Assembly: GCF_900110875.1 (NCBI RefSeq)
Contig: NZ_FOFM01000002.1
Span: 310,001 to 374,000, forward strand
Direction: 5' to 3'
From: Pseudovibrio axinellae
GTDB taxonomy: Bacteria; Pseudomonadota; Alphaproteobacteria; Rhizobiales; Stappiaceae
DNA length: 64,000 nucleotides
The notes under the pieces were generated by a model. It was not told where the DNA came from, ran no database searches, and saw only the letters and a program-made list of their open reading frames with translations. The translations under genes and the position numbers were made by a program. Positions within the stretch are counted from its first letter, which is position 1. Every line of letters starts with the position of its first letter. This document shows, piece by piece, positions 54,422 through 64,000 of the stretch.

Positions 54422-55552
54422 ATGTCGGATCCAGTGCCTGTGGCGCTTTCTCGCCTCGCGCTAACGGATTTTCGGAACTACAGCGCCGCCAGCGTTGAGT
54501 TGGGCAGCCGGATGGTCGCTTTTGTGGGCAACAACGGCGCAGGCAAAACCAATATTTTGGAAGCGATTTCCTTTCTGTCTGCAGGTCGCGGGCTTCGCCG
54601 TGTTACACTTGGCGATATCGCGCGGGCTGACGGGGCTGGTGGCTGGGCTGTCAGCACTGTGTTGGATGGAGAATATGGCGAAACCCGCATCGGCACTGGT
54701 CTGACGGCTGGAGAAGCTGGGCGCCGCGTTCGTATTGACGGCGAAGAAGCCCGTTCTTCCGAAGCTCTGCTGGAATACCTGCGCGTCTTATGGCTTGTTC
54801 CGTCTATGGATGGTTTGTTCACGGGGTCAGCCTCTGACCGGCGCAAGTTTCTGGATCGGCTGGTTCTTTCCCTCAATCCATCCCATGGGCGCAGCGTTGC
54901 AAGCTTTGAAAAAGCGTTGCGTCAGCGAAATCGCTTGCTTTCTGATGGTGGAACCCCAGAATTTTTGGATGCGATTGAAGCGCAGGTCGCAGAGTTGGGG
55001 ACTGCTGTGGCTTTGGCACGCAGTGAAACAGTAAGCCTTCTTTCCAAAACCCTTGATAACCAAAAGCAGCTTGGTCTCCCCTTCCCGACGGCAGAAATCC
55101 ATCTCCAAGGCGCTTTTGAAGCTGCAACGATTGGGTTGTGTGCTTCAGATCGTGAAGATTGCTATCGAGCGCTTTTGGTCGAAGGTCGCTTTAGAGACAG
55201 GGCGGCTGGGCGCACCCTTGATGGACCGCATCGTTCTGATCTTTACGTGGTTCATTGTGAAAAGCAGATGCCAGCGTCTCAGGCATCAACGGGCGAGCAA
55301 AAAGCACTTCTGATCGGTCTGGTTCTAGCGCACGCCGACTTGACTGCGTCGATTTCAGGGATGACGCCTATATTATTGCTGGATGAAGTAGCAGCACATT
55401 TGGACCCCGGGCGCAGGGAGGCTCTGTTTACAAGGCTTGAAGCCTTGGGCGGACAAGTGTTTATGACAGGGACCGATCAGACCCTTTTCAAGGATCTGCC
55501 GAGCGGTGCCCAGATTTTCGAAGTTGCCAACGGCACCATCTCACTCTGTTAA
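54422..55552 (+). CDS. recF: DNA replication and repair protein RecF
   Basis: RecF is an SMC-like ATPase that helps load RecA at single-strand gaps. The 376-residue protein has RLALTDFRNY at the N-terminus, Walker A GNNGAGKT (36-43), the signature ASTGEQKALLIGLVLAHA and Walker B PILLLDEVAAHLD. It follows dnaN after a terminator with 64 bases between the genes, so it may have its own promoter. A weak ACCGA/TCGGT hairpin with ATTTTAATT at 55598-55622 may end the transcript. Confidence 0.96.
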   Translation: MSDPVPVALSRLALTDFRNYSAASVELGSRMVAFVGNNGAGKTNILEAISFLSAGRGLRRVTLGDIARADGAGGWAVSTVLDGEYGETRIGTGLTAGEAGRRVRIDGEEARSSEALLEYLRVLWLVPSMDGLFTGSASDRRKFLDRLVLSLNPSHGRSVASFEKALRQRNRLLSDGGTPEFLDAIEAQVAELGTAVALARSETVSLLSKTLDNQKQLGLPFPTAEIHLQGAFEAATIGLCASDREDCYRALLVEGRFRDRAAGRTLDGPHRSDLYVVHCEKQMPASQASTGEQKALLIGLVLAHADLTASISGMTPILLLDEVAAHLDPGRREALFTRLEALGGQVFMTGTDQTLFKDLPSGAQIFEVANGTISLC

Positions 55553-55829
55553 AGCTTGCGATTGAACAGTCTGCTAAGATTTTGGAAGTGCTGGTTCACC
55601 GAGAGTAATCGGTATTTTAATTGAGCTGACCTGTACGCTACGCGCATTTATCTCGCTTGTTAGCTGAAACTCTATGTGATTATCCTCAGGCGCGCCTATC
55701 CAAATAGTGATGCCGTTTTACGCGCGAACAGGCATATACGTTAAATAGTTTATGGCAAATTGAGTTGGCTAGCTCCAATGCAAACTGTCTTACCTGTTTA
55801 GTCCCTCCTCTTCTAACCTGTGTGATATC

Positions 55830-56462
55830 ATGGACTTGCAAACCCTCCTTATCTTTGGGGCAACCCTGTTCGTTGTGGCTATTACGCCGGGGCCAGCCAT
55901 TACAGCGTTGGTTTCGCGCACACTAGGCTTTGGACTGCAAGGCACATTTACATTCGTTGCAGGCATGTTGCTTGGAAGCATAAGCTTGTTTTTGCTGGCA
56001 ATTTTGGGCCTGGCGAAGCTTGCAGCGACATATGCGACGGCCTTCATCGCTGTGAAATATGCTGGCGCGGCCTACCTGCTTTTCCTTGCTTGGAAACTCT
56101 GGCGAACCAGTCGCTTGCAGACACCGTCCTTGCTTACGCAGGCTGATGTTGCACCTGAAAAGGCCAAGGGTGGAGCCAAAACGCTTCTTTCAGGCATGCT
56201 GATTACACTATCGAATCCAAAGGGCGTGCTCTTTTATGCAGCTTTGATGCCGAGTGTGGTTCCAATGGAGGCGCTGACAGCAGCGGGCTCTATGGGGCTT
56301 ATGCTTGTGACCTTGAGCGTATTATTGGTGGTATTTGCGTTGTATATCGGCATAACGGTGAAGGCGAGAAAGCTCTTAACGTCGGAAAGAGCGGTCTCCC
56401 GTTTGAACAAGAGTGCTAGTTTCGCAATGTTTGGCGCAGCAGCAGCAGTCGTCACACAATAA
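55830..56462 (+). CDS. LysE/RhtB-family amino-acid exporter (first copy)
   Basis: A 210-residue inner-membrane exporter with about six hydrophobic segments. The LysE signature ATLFVVAITPGPAITALVSRT (N-terminal region) and the central ITLSNPKGVLFYAALMP are diagnostic. Substrates in this family include homoserine, threonine, lysine and other amino acids; none can be assigned. The gap of 277 bp upstream shows no gene. A second paralogue starts 14 bases after its stop, so the two are an operon. Confidence 0.9.
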   Translation: MDLQTLLIFGATLFVVAITPGPAITALVSRTLGFGLQGTFTFVAGMLLGSISLFLLAILGLAKLAATYATAFIAVKYAGAAYLLFLAWKLWRTSRLQTPSLLTQADVAPEKAKGGAKTLLSGMLITLSNPKGVLFYAALMPSVVPMEALTAAGSMGLMLVTLSVLLVVFALYIGITVKARKLLTSERAVSRLNKSASFAMFGAAAAVVTQ

Positions 56463-56475
56463 GAAGAGCAACATA

Positions 56476-57096
56476 ATGGATTTGGCTATACTTTTGTTTT
56501 TTGCAGGAACTTTGTTCGCTGCTGCAATTACCCCCGGCCCGGGCGTCGCCGCTCTGCTTGCGCGTATCTTCGGACAAGGGATGCGCGGAACTCCTGTTTT
56601 TGTAATAGGCATGATCTGTGGGGATCTATTCTGGTTCACGCTGGCGATAACCGGGCTGGCAGCCATTGCAACCAGTTATGCCGTGGTCTTTGTCGTGCTT
56701 AAATGGGTGGGGGCTGCCTATCTTCTCTATGTCGCGTGGGGAATGTGGAATGCAAAGGGCGTCGCGCCAACTCAGGCAGATGCAGTTGCCGTAAACGCTT
56801 CATCTCGAATGACCGCATTGCTTGCCGGCCTATCCATGAACCTTTCGAACCCAAAGGTAGTGATTTTCTATCTGGCTTTGATGCCAAATATTGTTCCGAT
56901 GGAAAAAATCAATTTACTCGCATATTGGGAGCTTGCAGCCACGATGGCCTGCGTGCTGTTTTCGGTGTTCGGCATATATGCTTATCTGGCCGTCTCTGCA
57001 AAGAAGCTGATGTCTTCTCAAAAAGCATTTCAGCGCCTTAACAAAGGCTCCAGCATGGTAATGGTTGGCGTCGCTGCAACCATGGTAACGCGCTAG
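56476..57096 (+). CDS. LysE/RhtB-family amino-acid exporter (second copy)
   Basis: A 206-residue paralogue of the preceding exporter: AGTLFAAAITPGPGVAALLARI and MNLSNPKVVIFYLALMPNIV repeat the same motifs, and both proteins end with an M-(F/V)-x-V-A-A-x-V-T-type helix. I place the start at 56476; the frame extends back to 56413 inside the first gene. A terminator with six T follows. Tandem LysE genes suggest duplication, perhaps with a two-subunit or divergent-substrate role. Confidence 0.9.
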   Translation: MDLAILLFFAGTLFAAAITPGPGVAALLARIFGQGMRGTPVFVIGMICGDLFWFTLAITGLAAIATSYAVVFVVLKWVGAAYLLYVAWGMWNAKGVAPTQADAVAVNASSRMTALLAGLSMNLSNPKVVIFYLALMPNIVPMEKINLLAYWELAATMACVLFSVFGIYAYLAVSAKKLMSSQKAFQRLNKGSSMVMVGVAATMVTR

Positions 57097-59939
<2,843 letters not shown>

Positions 59940-59967
59940 GTAAAACGCTCAGATATAACGTCCAAAG

Positions 59968-60002
59968 AAAAAGCCGGGGTGCATGCGCACCTCGGCTTTT
60001 TT
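59968..60002 (+). terminator. Intrinsic terminator after gyrB
   Basis: AAAAAGCCGGGGTGC pairs with GCACCTCGGCTTTTT (one G-U pair, ATGC loop) and runs into T. Confidence 0.92.
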
Positions 60003-60183
60003 CTTGCGCTGTCGCCTAATGTCCCGAGAGTGTGATTGATACTTGGCCCTGACCCGCATAAGTGGGAGCACGCTAAGAGAATTGAACGGGTAAAGGCTCA
60101 ATTGAAAGGGCCGCAAATCATCGCGCTCTTCTAAGGGAAGGGCTAGGTACCCTGCAATATTGTCCTGGCAAAGGGCTCTCTAC

Positions 60184-60220
60184 AAAAAATCAAAGAGAGT
60201 TCTTTAGACTGATAACTCTC
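60184..60220 (-). terminator. Terminator overlapping the GntR stop codon
   Basis: On the minus strand GAGAGTT pairs with AACTCTC around the stop codon, then TTTGATTTTTTG follows. Confidence 0.65.
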
Positions 60221-60920
60221 GAAATGTGTGCTCTGACATCCAGCGGTCAAACAGGAAGCTAACATGCTCTCGTGCAGCTCTTGCTGCTTCTTCCGGCGAG
60301 CCCTTGCAATGGCTTTCTATGATCGTAATATGTTTTTCATGGATACTCGATCCATCAAGCGGGATATCTCTGTGCGATAGTGTTACGCGGTGCATGTGCA
60401 GCGCGCAACGCTCCAAAATAGGCTCGAGCCCCTTTAAGTTTGCTTGACTAAACAGTGTAGCATGGAAGAGCCGATCATATGCACTGCACAGAAATATCTC
60501 ATTGTCATCAGCAGCTTGGCACATGGCATCTAAAATTTCAAAGAGCCGGTCGCGCACCGTACTTGAAATTTTTGAGGCAATCATGCGTCCAGCTTGCTCT
60601 TCCAGTTGCATGCGGATTTTTACGATCTCGACCGCTTCTGCATGGCTGATCCCAGCAATGCGTGTGCCTTTGTAATCATGGCGAACCACTAAGCCTGACT
60701 GCTGCAGTTTAAATAGAGCCTCACGTACGGTTCCCTGCGCGCAATCACATGCATCTGCCACTTGTTGCTCAGCAATCGCGTCGCCCGGTTTGAGCGCGCC
60801 AACAATTATCTGTTCCTCCAGATAATTATAGACTGCGTCGCTTTTCCGGTTGCTGGAAGTTGACCAGGGAGAAATTCCAAAGCGGGAAATAAGGGATCGG
60901 TCAGAGTTCGAGTGCAACAT
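60204..60920 (-). CDS. GntR-family regulator (FadR subfamily, FCD domain)
   Basis: A 238-residue regulator with an N-terminal winged helix (AVYNYLEEQIIVGALKPGD and AQGTVREALFKLQQSGLV) and an all-helical FCD ligand domain whose acidic and His residues (YDRLFHATLF; HEKHITIIESHCKG) suit metal-assisted binding of a carboxylate. The ligand and target are unknown; its nearest neighbours are on other units. Start is the ATG at 60920. A GTCATAT/ATATGAC dyad lies about 110 bp upstream and could be an autoregulatory site. Confidence 0.9.
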   Translation of the reverse strand: MLHSNSDRSLISRFGISPWSTSSNRKSDAVYNYLEEQIIVGALKPGDAIAEQQVADACDCAQGTVREALFKLQQSGLVVRHDYKGTRIAGISHAEAVEIVKIRMQLEEQAGRMIASKISSTVRDRLFEILDAMCQAADDNEIFLCSAYDRLFHATLFSQANLKGLEPILERCALHMHRVTLSHRDIPLDGSSIHEKHITIIESHCKGSPEEAARAAREHVSFLFDRWMSEHTFRELSV

Positions 60921-61028
60921 GGTTCAAACCGCTTTGTTTTGGCATGAGGTTATTCCGAAAGCGCGTTGGGGAAATTTAACGTCGGAGTTCTCAATGCAGG
61001 ATTACACGCAGCACGTATAGCGTGTATT

Positions 61029-61057
61029 GTCATATATATGCAATTGTAAAATATGAC
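61029..61057. promoter_or_regulatory. GTCATAT-N15-ATATGAC dyad
   Basis: A perfect 7-bp inverted repeat about 110 bp upstream of the GntR gene, a possible operator. Its spacing is wider than usual for GntR proteins. Confidence 0.3.
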
Positions 61058-61239
61058 CTGCTGCAGCGCGGTGTATTATTGCGCTTCTATCTGATTGTCT
61101 TATTGATCACTTCTGGCGTGCGATTATATCAGGATCTTTATGCTAAAATATTGTAATTTTAGGTGAATTCTAATCTCTACTTCAATTTCTGCTAGTCATG
61201 GGAATAATTAATTAAGCTGGCTAAGTTGTCCACAATAGG

Positions 61240-61273
61240 AGAAGCACATAGAGGTTAGTATGTGCTTCTTTTC
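61240..61273. terminator. 10-bp hairpin downstream of the thioesterase gene
   Basis: AGAAGCACAT pairs with ATGTGCTTCT. On the plus strand TT precedes TTCCG; on the thioesterase strand the U-run is poor, so it may only protect the 3' end. Confidence 0.4.
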
Positions 61274-61285
61274 CGATTTATACAC

Positions 61286-61723
61286 CTAGTCTTCTGGCTT
61301 AATCATGACAGTTCCGGAAGCATAGGCATAGATTTTCCCATTTTCATCGATGATTTCACCTACAGAAATGCCTGTTTGGCGCGTCATGCTGATAACGCGA
61401 GCTTCTGCGTAAAGCGCTTGACCGACTGAAATTGGTCGGATGTACTTGACGTTGATTTCAGAGGTCCCACGAAAACTGAACGCGTCCTTAAGTTTGGTCT
61501 GAACCGCGAGGGAGATCACAGTATCCAAAGCTGTGGCTGCGTAGCCCCCGTGGACAGTGCCGCCAGGATTAACATGATCGTTAGTTGGAGTGCATGTCAT
61601 CCGGACAAATCCATCCTCAATGCGGTCCATGTCCACGTTCATAGTCACCGCCATTGCCGGGCGGTTCCCTGTTTTTTTTAAGCTCTGTAGGAAATCCAGA
61701 CCTGATATAACTCTTGCATCCAT
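61286..61723 (-). CDS. PaaI-type hotdog thioesterase, MarR-linked
   Basis: A 145-residue hotdog-fold thioesterase. The active-site segment NDHVNPGGTVHGGYAATALD keeps the canonical HGG and Asp, unlike the other PaaI protein in this window. It starts 33 bases after the marR stop, so the two are one operon and the thioesterase is probably induced by whatever MarR senses, perhaps an aromatic acid or its CoA thioester. The substrate is unproven. Confidence 0.88.
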   Translation of the reverse strand: MDARVISGLDFLQSLKKTGNRPAMAVTMNVDMDRIEDGFVRMTCTPTNDHVNPGGTVHGGYAATALDTVISLAVQTKLKDAFSFRGTSEINVKYIRPISVGQALYAEARVISMTRQTGISVGEIIDENGKIYAYASGTVMIKPED

Positions 61724-61756
61724 TGTTCTAATCCGTCCTCTTGAAAATTTCTGCGA

Positions 61757-62161
61757 TTAAAAGCGCCTCAGAAATGCCTTAAGTTCATCCTTATCGTCGT
61801 CGTTCAGACCGCTAAGAAATTTTGAGTTTGCGTCTTCGGTTAAACTGTCGAGCAAACTGGCAATGCTGCGACCCTGCTCAGTAAGTAAGATATGTTGGGT
61901 ACGTCGATCCTCAGGGCTTGCCCTGCGCTCAAGGTATCCGGCGGGACTAAGCCGATCTAACACTCCTGTTAGTGTGGCATTGTCCAGCTCAGATGCTTTG
62001 CTGAGCTGTGAAGTCGTGCAACCGTCCTGCAATGCAAGCGCTTGCAACACCATTGATTGAACCGGTGTAAGTCCAAGCCCTTCAAGCTGCTTTTTATAAA
62101 AGCGGGCGCTACGCCTGGCACTGCGTGAGAGCAAGTAAAAAATGCAGTCATTTCCGTGCAT
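61757..62161 (-). CDS. MarR-family repressor
   Basis: A 134-residue winged-helix MarR protein. The recognition helix region is LDNATLTGVLDRLSPAGYLER and the wing contains SPEDRRTQHILLT. AGGG lies six bases before the ATG. Immediately upstream is a 39-bp region of nested palindromes that must be its operator, so it is likely autorepressed together with the downstream thioesterase. The inducing ligand is unknown. Confidence 0.92.
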   Translation of the reverse strand: MHGNDCIFYLLSRSARRSARFYKKQLEGLGLTPVQSMVLQALALQDGCTTSQLSKASELDNATLTGVLDRLSPAGYLERRASPEDRRTQHILLTEQGRSIASLLDSLTEDANSKFLSGLNDDDKDELKAFLRRF

Positions 62162-62172
62162 GGGCGGCCCTT

Positions 62173-62211
62173 ATATATTTTGTATGCCAAATATTTGCAT
62201 ACAAAATATAT
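62173..62211. promoter_or_regulatory. Tandem MarR operator dyads
   Basis: ATATATTTTGTATGC (62173-62187) is repeated in reverse at 62197-62211, a perfect 15-bp arm around a 9-base spacer. Read another way it is two TTTG-N4/5-CAAA dyads (62179-62191 and 62194-62205). It starts 12 bases upstream of the marR ATG. Confidence 0.75.
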
Positions 62212-62281
62212 TGCAGTAAATGATACTTTGGAGGAAGAGAGAAAGCGACAGGCGCACCTGACGCCTCCGCCCTATGAGCGG

Positions 62282-62404
62282 TTAGGACGCTTTTCGAGTT
62301 TTAGGCAGCATGACTTCAAAACCTTCAAAGCGAGGCCCACCAAGAAAGAATTTGGCGCGTTGAGCGGCTCGCTTTTCGTTGGCCTTATAGAGGTGTCGGC
62401 TCAC
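62282..62404 (-). CDS. Small basic ORF coupled to the ORF before it, unknown function
   Basis: A 40-residue frame starting with GTG whose first bases overlap the preceding stop (GTGA), the classic coupling junction. It reads SRHLYKANEKRAAQRAKFF and ends in LPKTRKAS: basic, soluble, no recognised motif. The overlap is the main support. A plus-strand frame covers the same region but has no ribosome site. Confidence 0.35.
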   Translation of the reverse strand: MSRHLYKANEKRAAQRAKFFLGGPRFEGFEVMLPKTRKAS

Positions 62405-62484
62405 CGTTGTTTTATGGCGACAAACAAGAGCGCAAAAACCATAAAACAGAATCCCATAATCATACTCACTGCGATTGTTAACAT
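62401..62484 (-). CDS. 27-residue single-pass membrane peptide
   Basis: A previously uncalled small ORF. The ATG is preceded by AGGGAGG with five bases spacing, one of the best ribosome sites in this window. The product (MLTIAVSMIMGFCFMVFALL, then FVAIKQR) is one hydrophobic helix with a basic C-terminal end, so it should insert with that end in the cytoplasm. It resembles the size and shape of small regulatory or accessory subunits, but I recognise no family. It has its own unit: a betB terminator lies upstream. Confidence 0.5.
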   Translation of the reverse strand: MLTIAVSMIMGFCFMVFALLFVAIKQR

Positions 62485-62711
62485 AGCGTCCTCCCTAAAT
62501 GCGCTAGTCGTCTCTTCTAGGTTGGACCGAGATAAGCACTGGGAATATTAGCAATGTATGTGGATTGAATTTCAGGGATTGCCTAGGGCGTTTTGCAATA
62601 AAACCGAAGCTTCAGCAGTCGCATTGCCTCAGTATTATTAGGCCTTTAAAATGAAAATAGGAGCCGAAGCCCCTATTCTCTTGTGTTTATCTTGGTGCGT
62701 GAGTAACTCGC
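62485..62711. other. Gap between betB and the small-ORF pair
   Basis: It holds the betB terminator and about 160 bases that should contain the small-ORF promoter. I see no other gene. Confidence 0.5.
62648..62677 (-). terminator. Intrinsic terminator of betB
   Basis: On the minus strand AATAGGGGC-TTCG-GCTCCTATT (one G-U pair, stable UUCG loop) is followed by TTCATTTT. Confidence 0.85.
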
Positions 62712-64000
62712 TTACCAGCCAGCCTCAACATCTCCCATCTCAACATAGATACTTTTGACCTGAGAGTACTGGTCCAATGCCCACTGGCCGTTCTCGCGTC
62801 CAATACCGGAATTTTTGAAGCCACCAAACGGCATTTCTACTGGTGTCAGGTTGTAGTTGTTGATCCAGCATGTGCCAGCTTCCAACTGATCAATAACCCG
62901 GTAAGCGCGCTGAATGTCTTTGGTGAACACCGCAGCTGCAAGACCGAATTCGGTGTCGTTAGCGCGGCGGATGACATCTGCTTCACCATCAAAGTCCAGC
63001 ACACACATCACGGGACCAAAGATCTCTTCGCAAGCAATGCGCATGTCGTCTTTAACTTCGGTGAAGACTGTTGGTGCAACAAAGAGGCCTTCGCCTAAAC
63101 CGTCGACCTGTGGCCGGTTGCCTCCAGTAAACAGCACCGCACCTTCGCTTTGCCCAACACTGATGTAATCCATCACTTTGTCTAGCTGCGGCTTGGAAAC
63201 CAGTGGGCCAAGCTGAGTATCTTCATTCATCGGGTCACCAATGATGATTTTCTCAGTCCGCTCTTTGAGGCGCTTGAGGAATTCAGCTTTGATAGAGGAG
63301 TGAACAAAAACACGTGTGCCGTTAGAGCAGATCTGACCGGTGGAGTAGAAGTTACCGTTCATTGCTGCTGCAACTGCGTTGTCGATATCGCTGTCTTCAA
63401 ACACGATGATAGGAGACTTGCCGCCCAGCTCAAGGCTCATATGTTTAAGCTGTGAAGATGCTTTCTCAGCAACCTTCTTGCCTGTTGGTACAGAACCCGT
63501 CAGGGAAACCTTGGCAATCTCAGGGTGAGCGACCAACGTAGCAGCGGCATCCCGGTTTGCTTGTACAACGTTAAACACACCATCTGGAAGCCCAGCTTCA
63601 CGGAAGATTTCAGCCAGTTTAAGCGCAGACAGGCAGGTCACTTCAGAAGGTTTGAAGATCATTGCATTGCCAGCGGCCAGAGCCGGTGCAGCCTTCCATG
63701 CTGCGATCTGGATCGGGTAATTCCAAGCGCCGAGACCAAGGCAAATGCCCAATGGCTCACGCTTTGTCATGGCGTAAGAGCCGCCCAGATCAATGTGCTC
63801 ACCGTTCGTCGTTGCAGCAACACTTGCAAAATACTCCAGCGCTTCCGCACCAGAAGCAGCATCTGCTACGAGAGTTTCTTGAAGCGGCTTGCCCGTATCA
63901 AGCGTTTCCAACTCGGAAAGCTCGCGGTTGCGCTCACGCATAAGGTCGGCTGCTTTGCGCAGAACACGGGAGCGCTCGGAAGGTGCGGTAGAACGCCAGA
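62712..64000 (-). CDS. betB: Betaine aldehyde dehydrogenase, 5' end outside the window
   Basis: BetB oxidises betaine aldehyde to the osmoprotectant glycine betaine. The frame is open to the right edge (Arg-Lys-Ala-Ala-Asp-Leu precede the first in-window ATG at 63941), so about 60-70 N-terminal residues are missing. The catalytic Glu is in [10 protein letters not shown] and the Cys in [32 protein letters not shown] is the BetB-specific substrate region. betA, betI or choline transporters may lie beyond the edge. A UUCG terminator closes the unit. Confidence 0.95.
   Translation of the reverse strand, partial: WRSTAPSERSRVLRKAADLMRERNRELSELETLDTGKPLQETLVADAASGAEALEYFASVAATTNGEHIDLGGSYAMTKREPLGICLGLGAWNYPIQIAAWKAAPALAAGNAMIFKPSEVTCLSALKLAEIFREAGLPDGVFNVVQANRDAAATLVAHPEIAKVSLTGSVPTGKKVAEKASSQLKHMSLELGGKSPIIVFEDSDIDNAVAAAMNGNFYSTGQICSNGTRVFVHSSIKAEFLKRLKERTEKIIIGDPMNEDTQLGPLVSKPQLDKVMDYISVGQSEGAVLFTGGNRPQVDGLGEGLFVAPTVFTEVKDDMRIACEEIFGPVMCVLDFDGEADVIRRANDTEFGLAAAVFTKDIQRAYRVIDQLEAGTCWINNYNLTPVEMPFGGFKNSGIGRENGQWALDQYSQVKSIYVEMGDVEAGW

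Larger units (their letters stand above)
60921..61285. other. Gap between the GntR and thioesterase genes
   Basis: This 365-bp AT-rich region has no gene. It holds the dyad GTCATAT-N15-ATATGAC (61029-61057), a single near-DnaA-box TTGTCCACA at 61226, and a 10-bp hairpin at 61240-61269. Confidence 0.5.

Noticed and set aside
60921-60950. GGTTCAAACC as a tRNA T-arm
   Set aside because: No acceptor, D or anticodon stems can be formed around it.
61226-61234. TTGTCCACA as a DnaA box
   Set aside because: It has one mismatch and is alone.
62156-62551. 131-codon plus-strand frame across the marR upstream region
   Set aside because: It begins inside the marR start and operator, has no ribosome site and an irregular composition; the opposite strand holds better-supported small ORFs.

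Overview
The window looks like chromosomal DNA of an alphaproteobacterium of the Hyphomicrobiales (Rhizobiales) type. The evidence is gene content and order: enoyl-CoA hydratase, rpsT, dnaA, dnaN and recF in a row; hrcA divergent from rph, rdgB and hemW; gshB, yraN and rsmI beside a penicillin-binding-protein activator; a DUF2852 protein; MmcB with an alphaproteobacterial LexA site. Moderate GC and the mix of genes would suit a marine Stappiaceae member such as Pseudovibrio, but that placement is from memory and is inference. I found no tRNA, rRNA, insertion sequence, prophage or CRISPR array.

Layout. 1-7.5 kb: polA (5' end outside the window), a 451-bp gap with inverted repeats, a DUF3883 nuclease-like gene, an exported M2 peptidase, a GNAT acetyltransferase and WrbA. 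7.5-12.2 kb: a MoeB/ThiF-family E1 protein and hrcA, divergent from rph-rdgB-hemW. 12.5-19.2 kb: an intracellular PHB depolymerase with an added helix-hairpin-helix tail, a DUF2852 protein, a YgjP-like metallopeptidase, PBP1A and an OlsB-like acyltransferase. 19.4-29.2 kb: a hybrid histidine kinase, YifB, gshB, yraN and rsmI, divergent from an LpoA-like lipoprotein, then a VOC protein and coaBC. 29.3-38.7 kb: a GMC oxidoreductase, SOS-regulated mmcB, an orphan alpha/beta hydrolase, a DEAD-box helicase, a SqrR/BigR-like ArsR regulator, a DedA-PAP2-LssY fusion and polyphosphate:AMP phosphotransferase.

38.8-48.9 kb: an aldo/keto reductase divergent from its likely LysR regulator, then a lysine-catabolism block (alpha-aminoadipic semialdehyde dehydrogenase, glutaryl-CoA dehydrogenase, an amine/imino-acid FAD oxidase and a divergent LysR gene), a thioesterase, a GNAT protein and mtnA. 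49-60 kb: the replication core (echA, rpsT, rhodanese, dnaA, dnaN, recF, two LysE exporters, gyrB). 60.2-64 kb: a GntR regulator, a MarR-thioesterase operon with a strong operator, a previously uncalled pair of overlapping small ORFs, and betB running off the right edge.

Most of the window is housekeeping DNA. The accessory or unusual items are the DUF3883 gene beside intergenic repeats, the PhaZ-HhH fusion, the small-ORF pair, and several regulatory sites readable in the DNA: a LexA box, a CtrA box, LysR and MarR dyads, and a possible attenuator ahead of rsmI. I saw no clear multi-gene defence or biosynthetic system of a new type.
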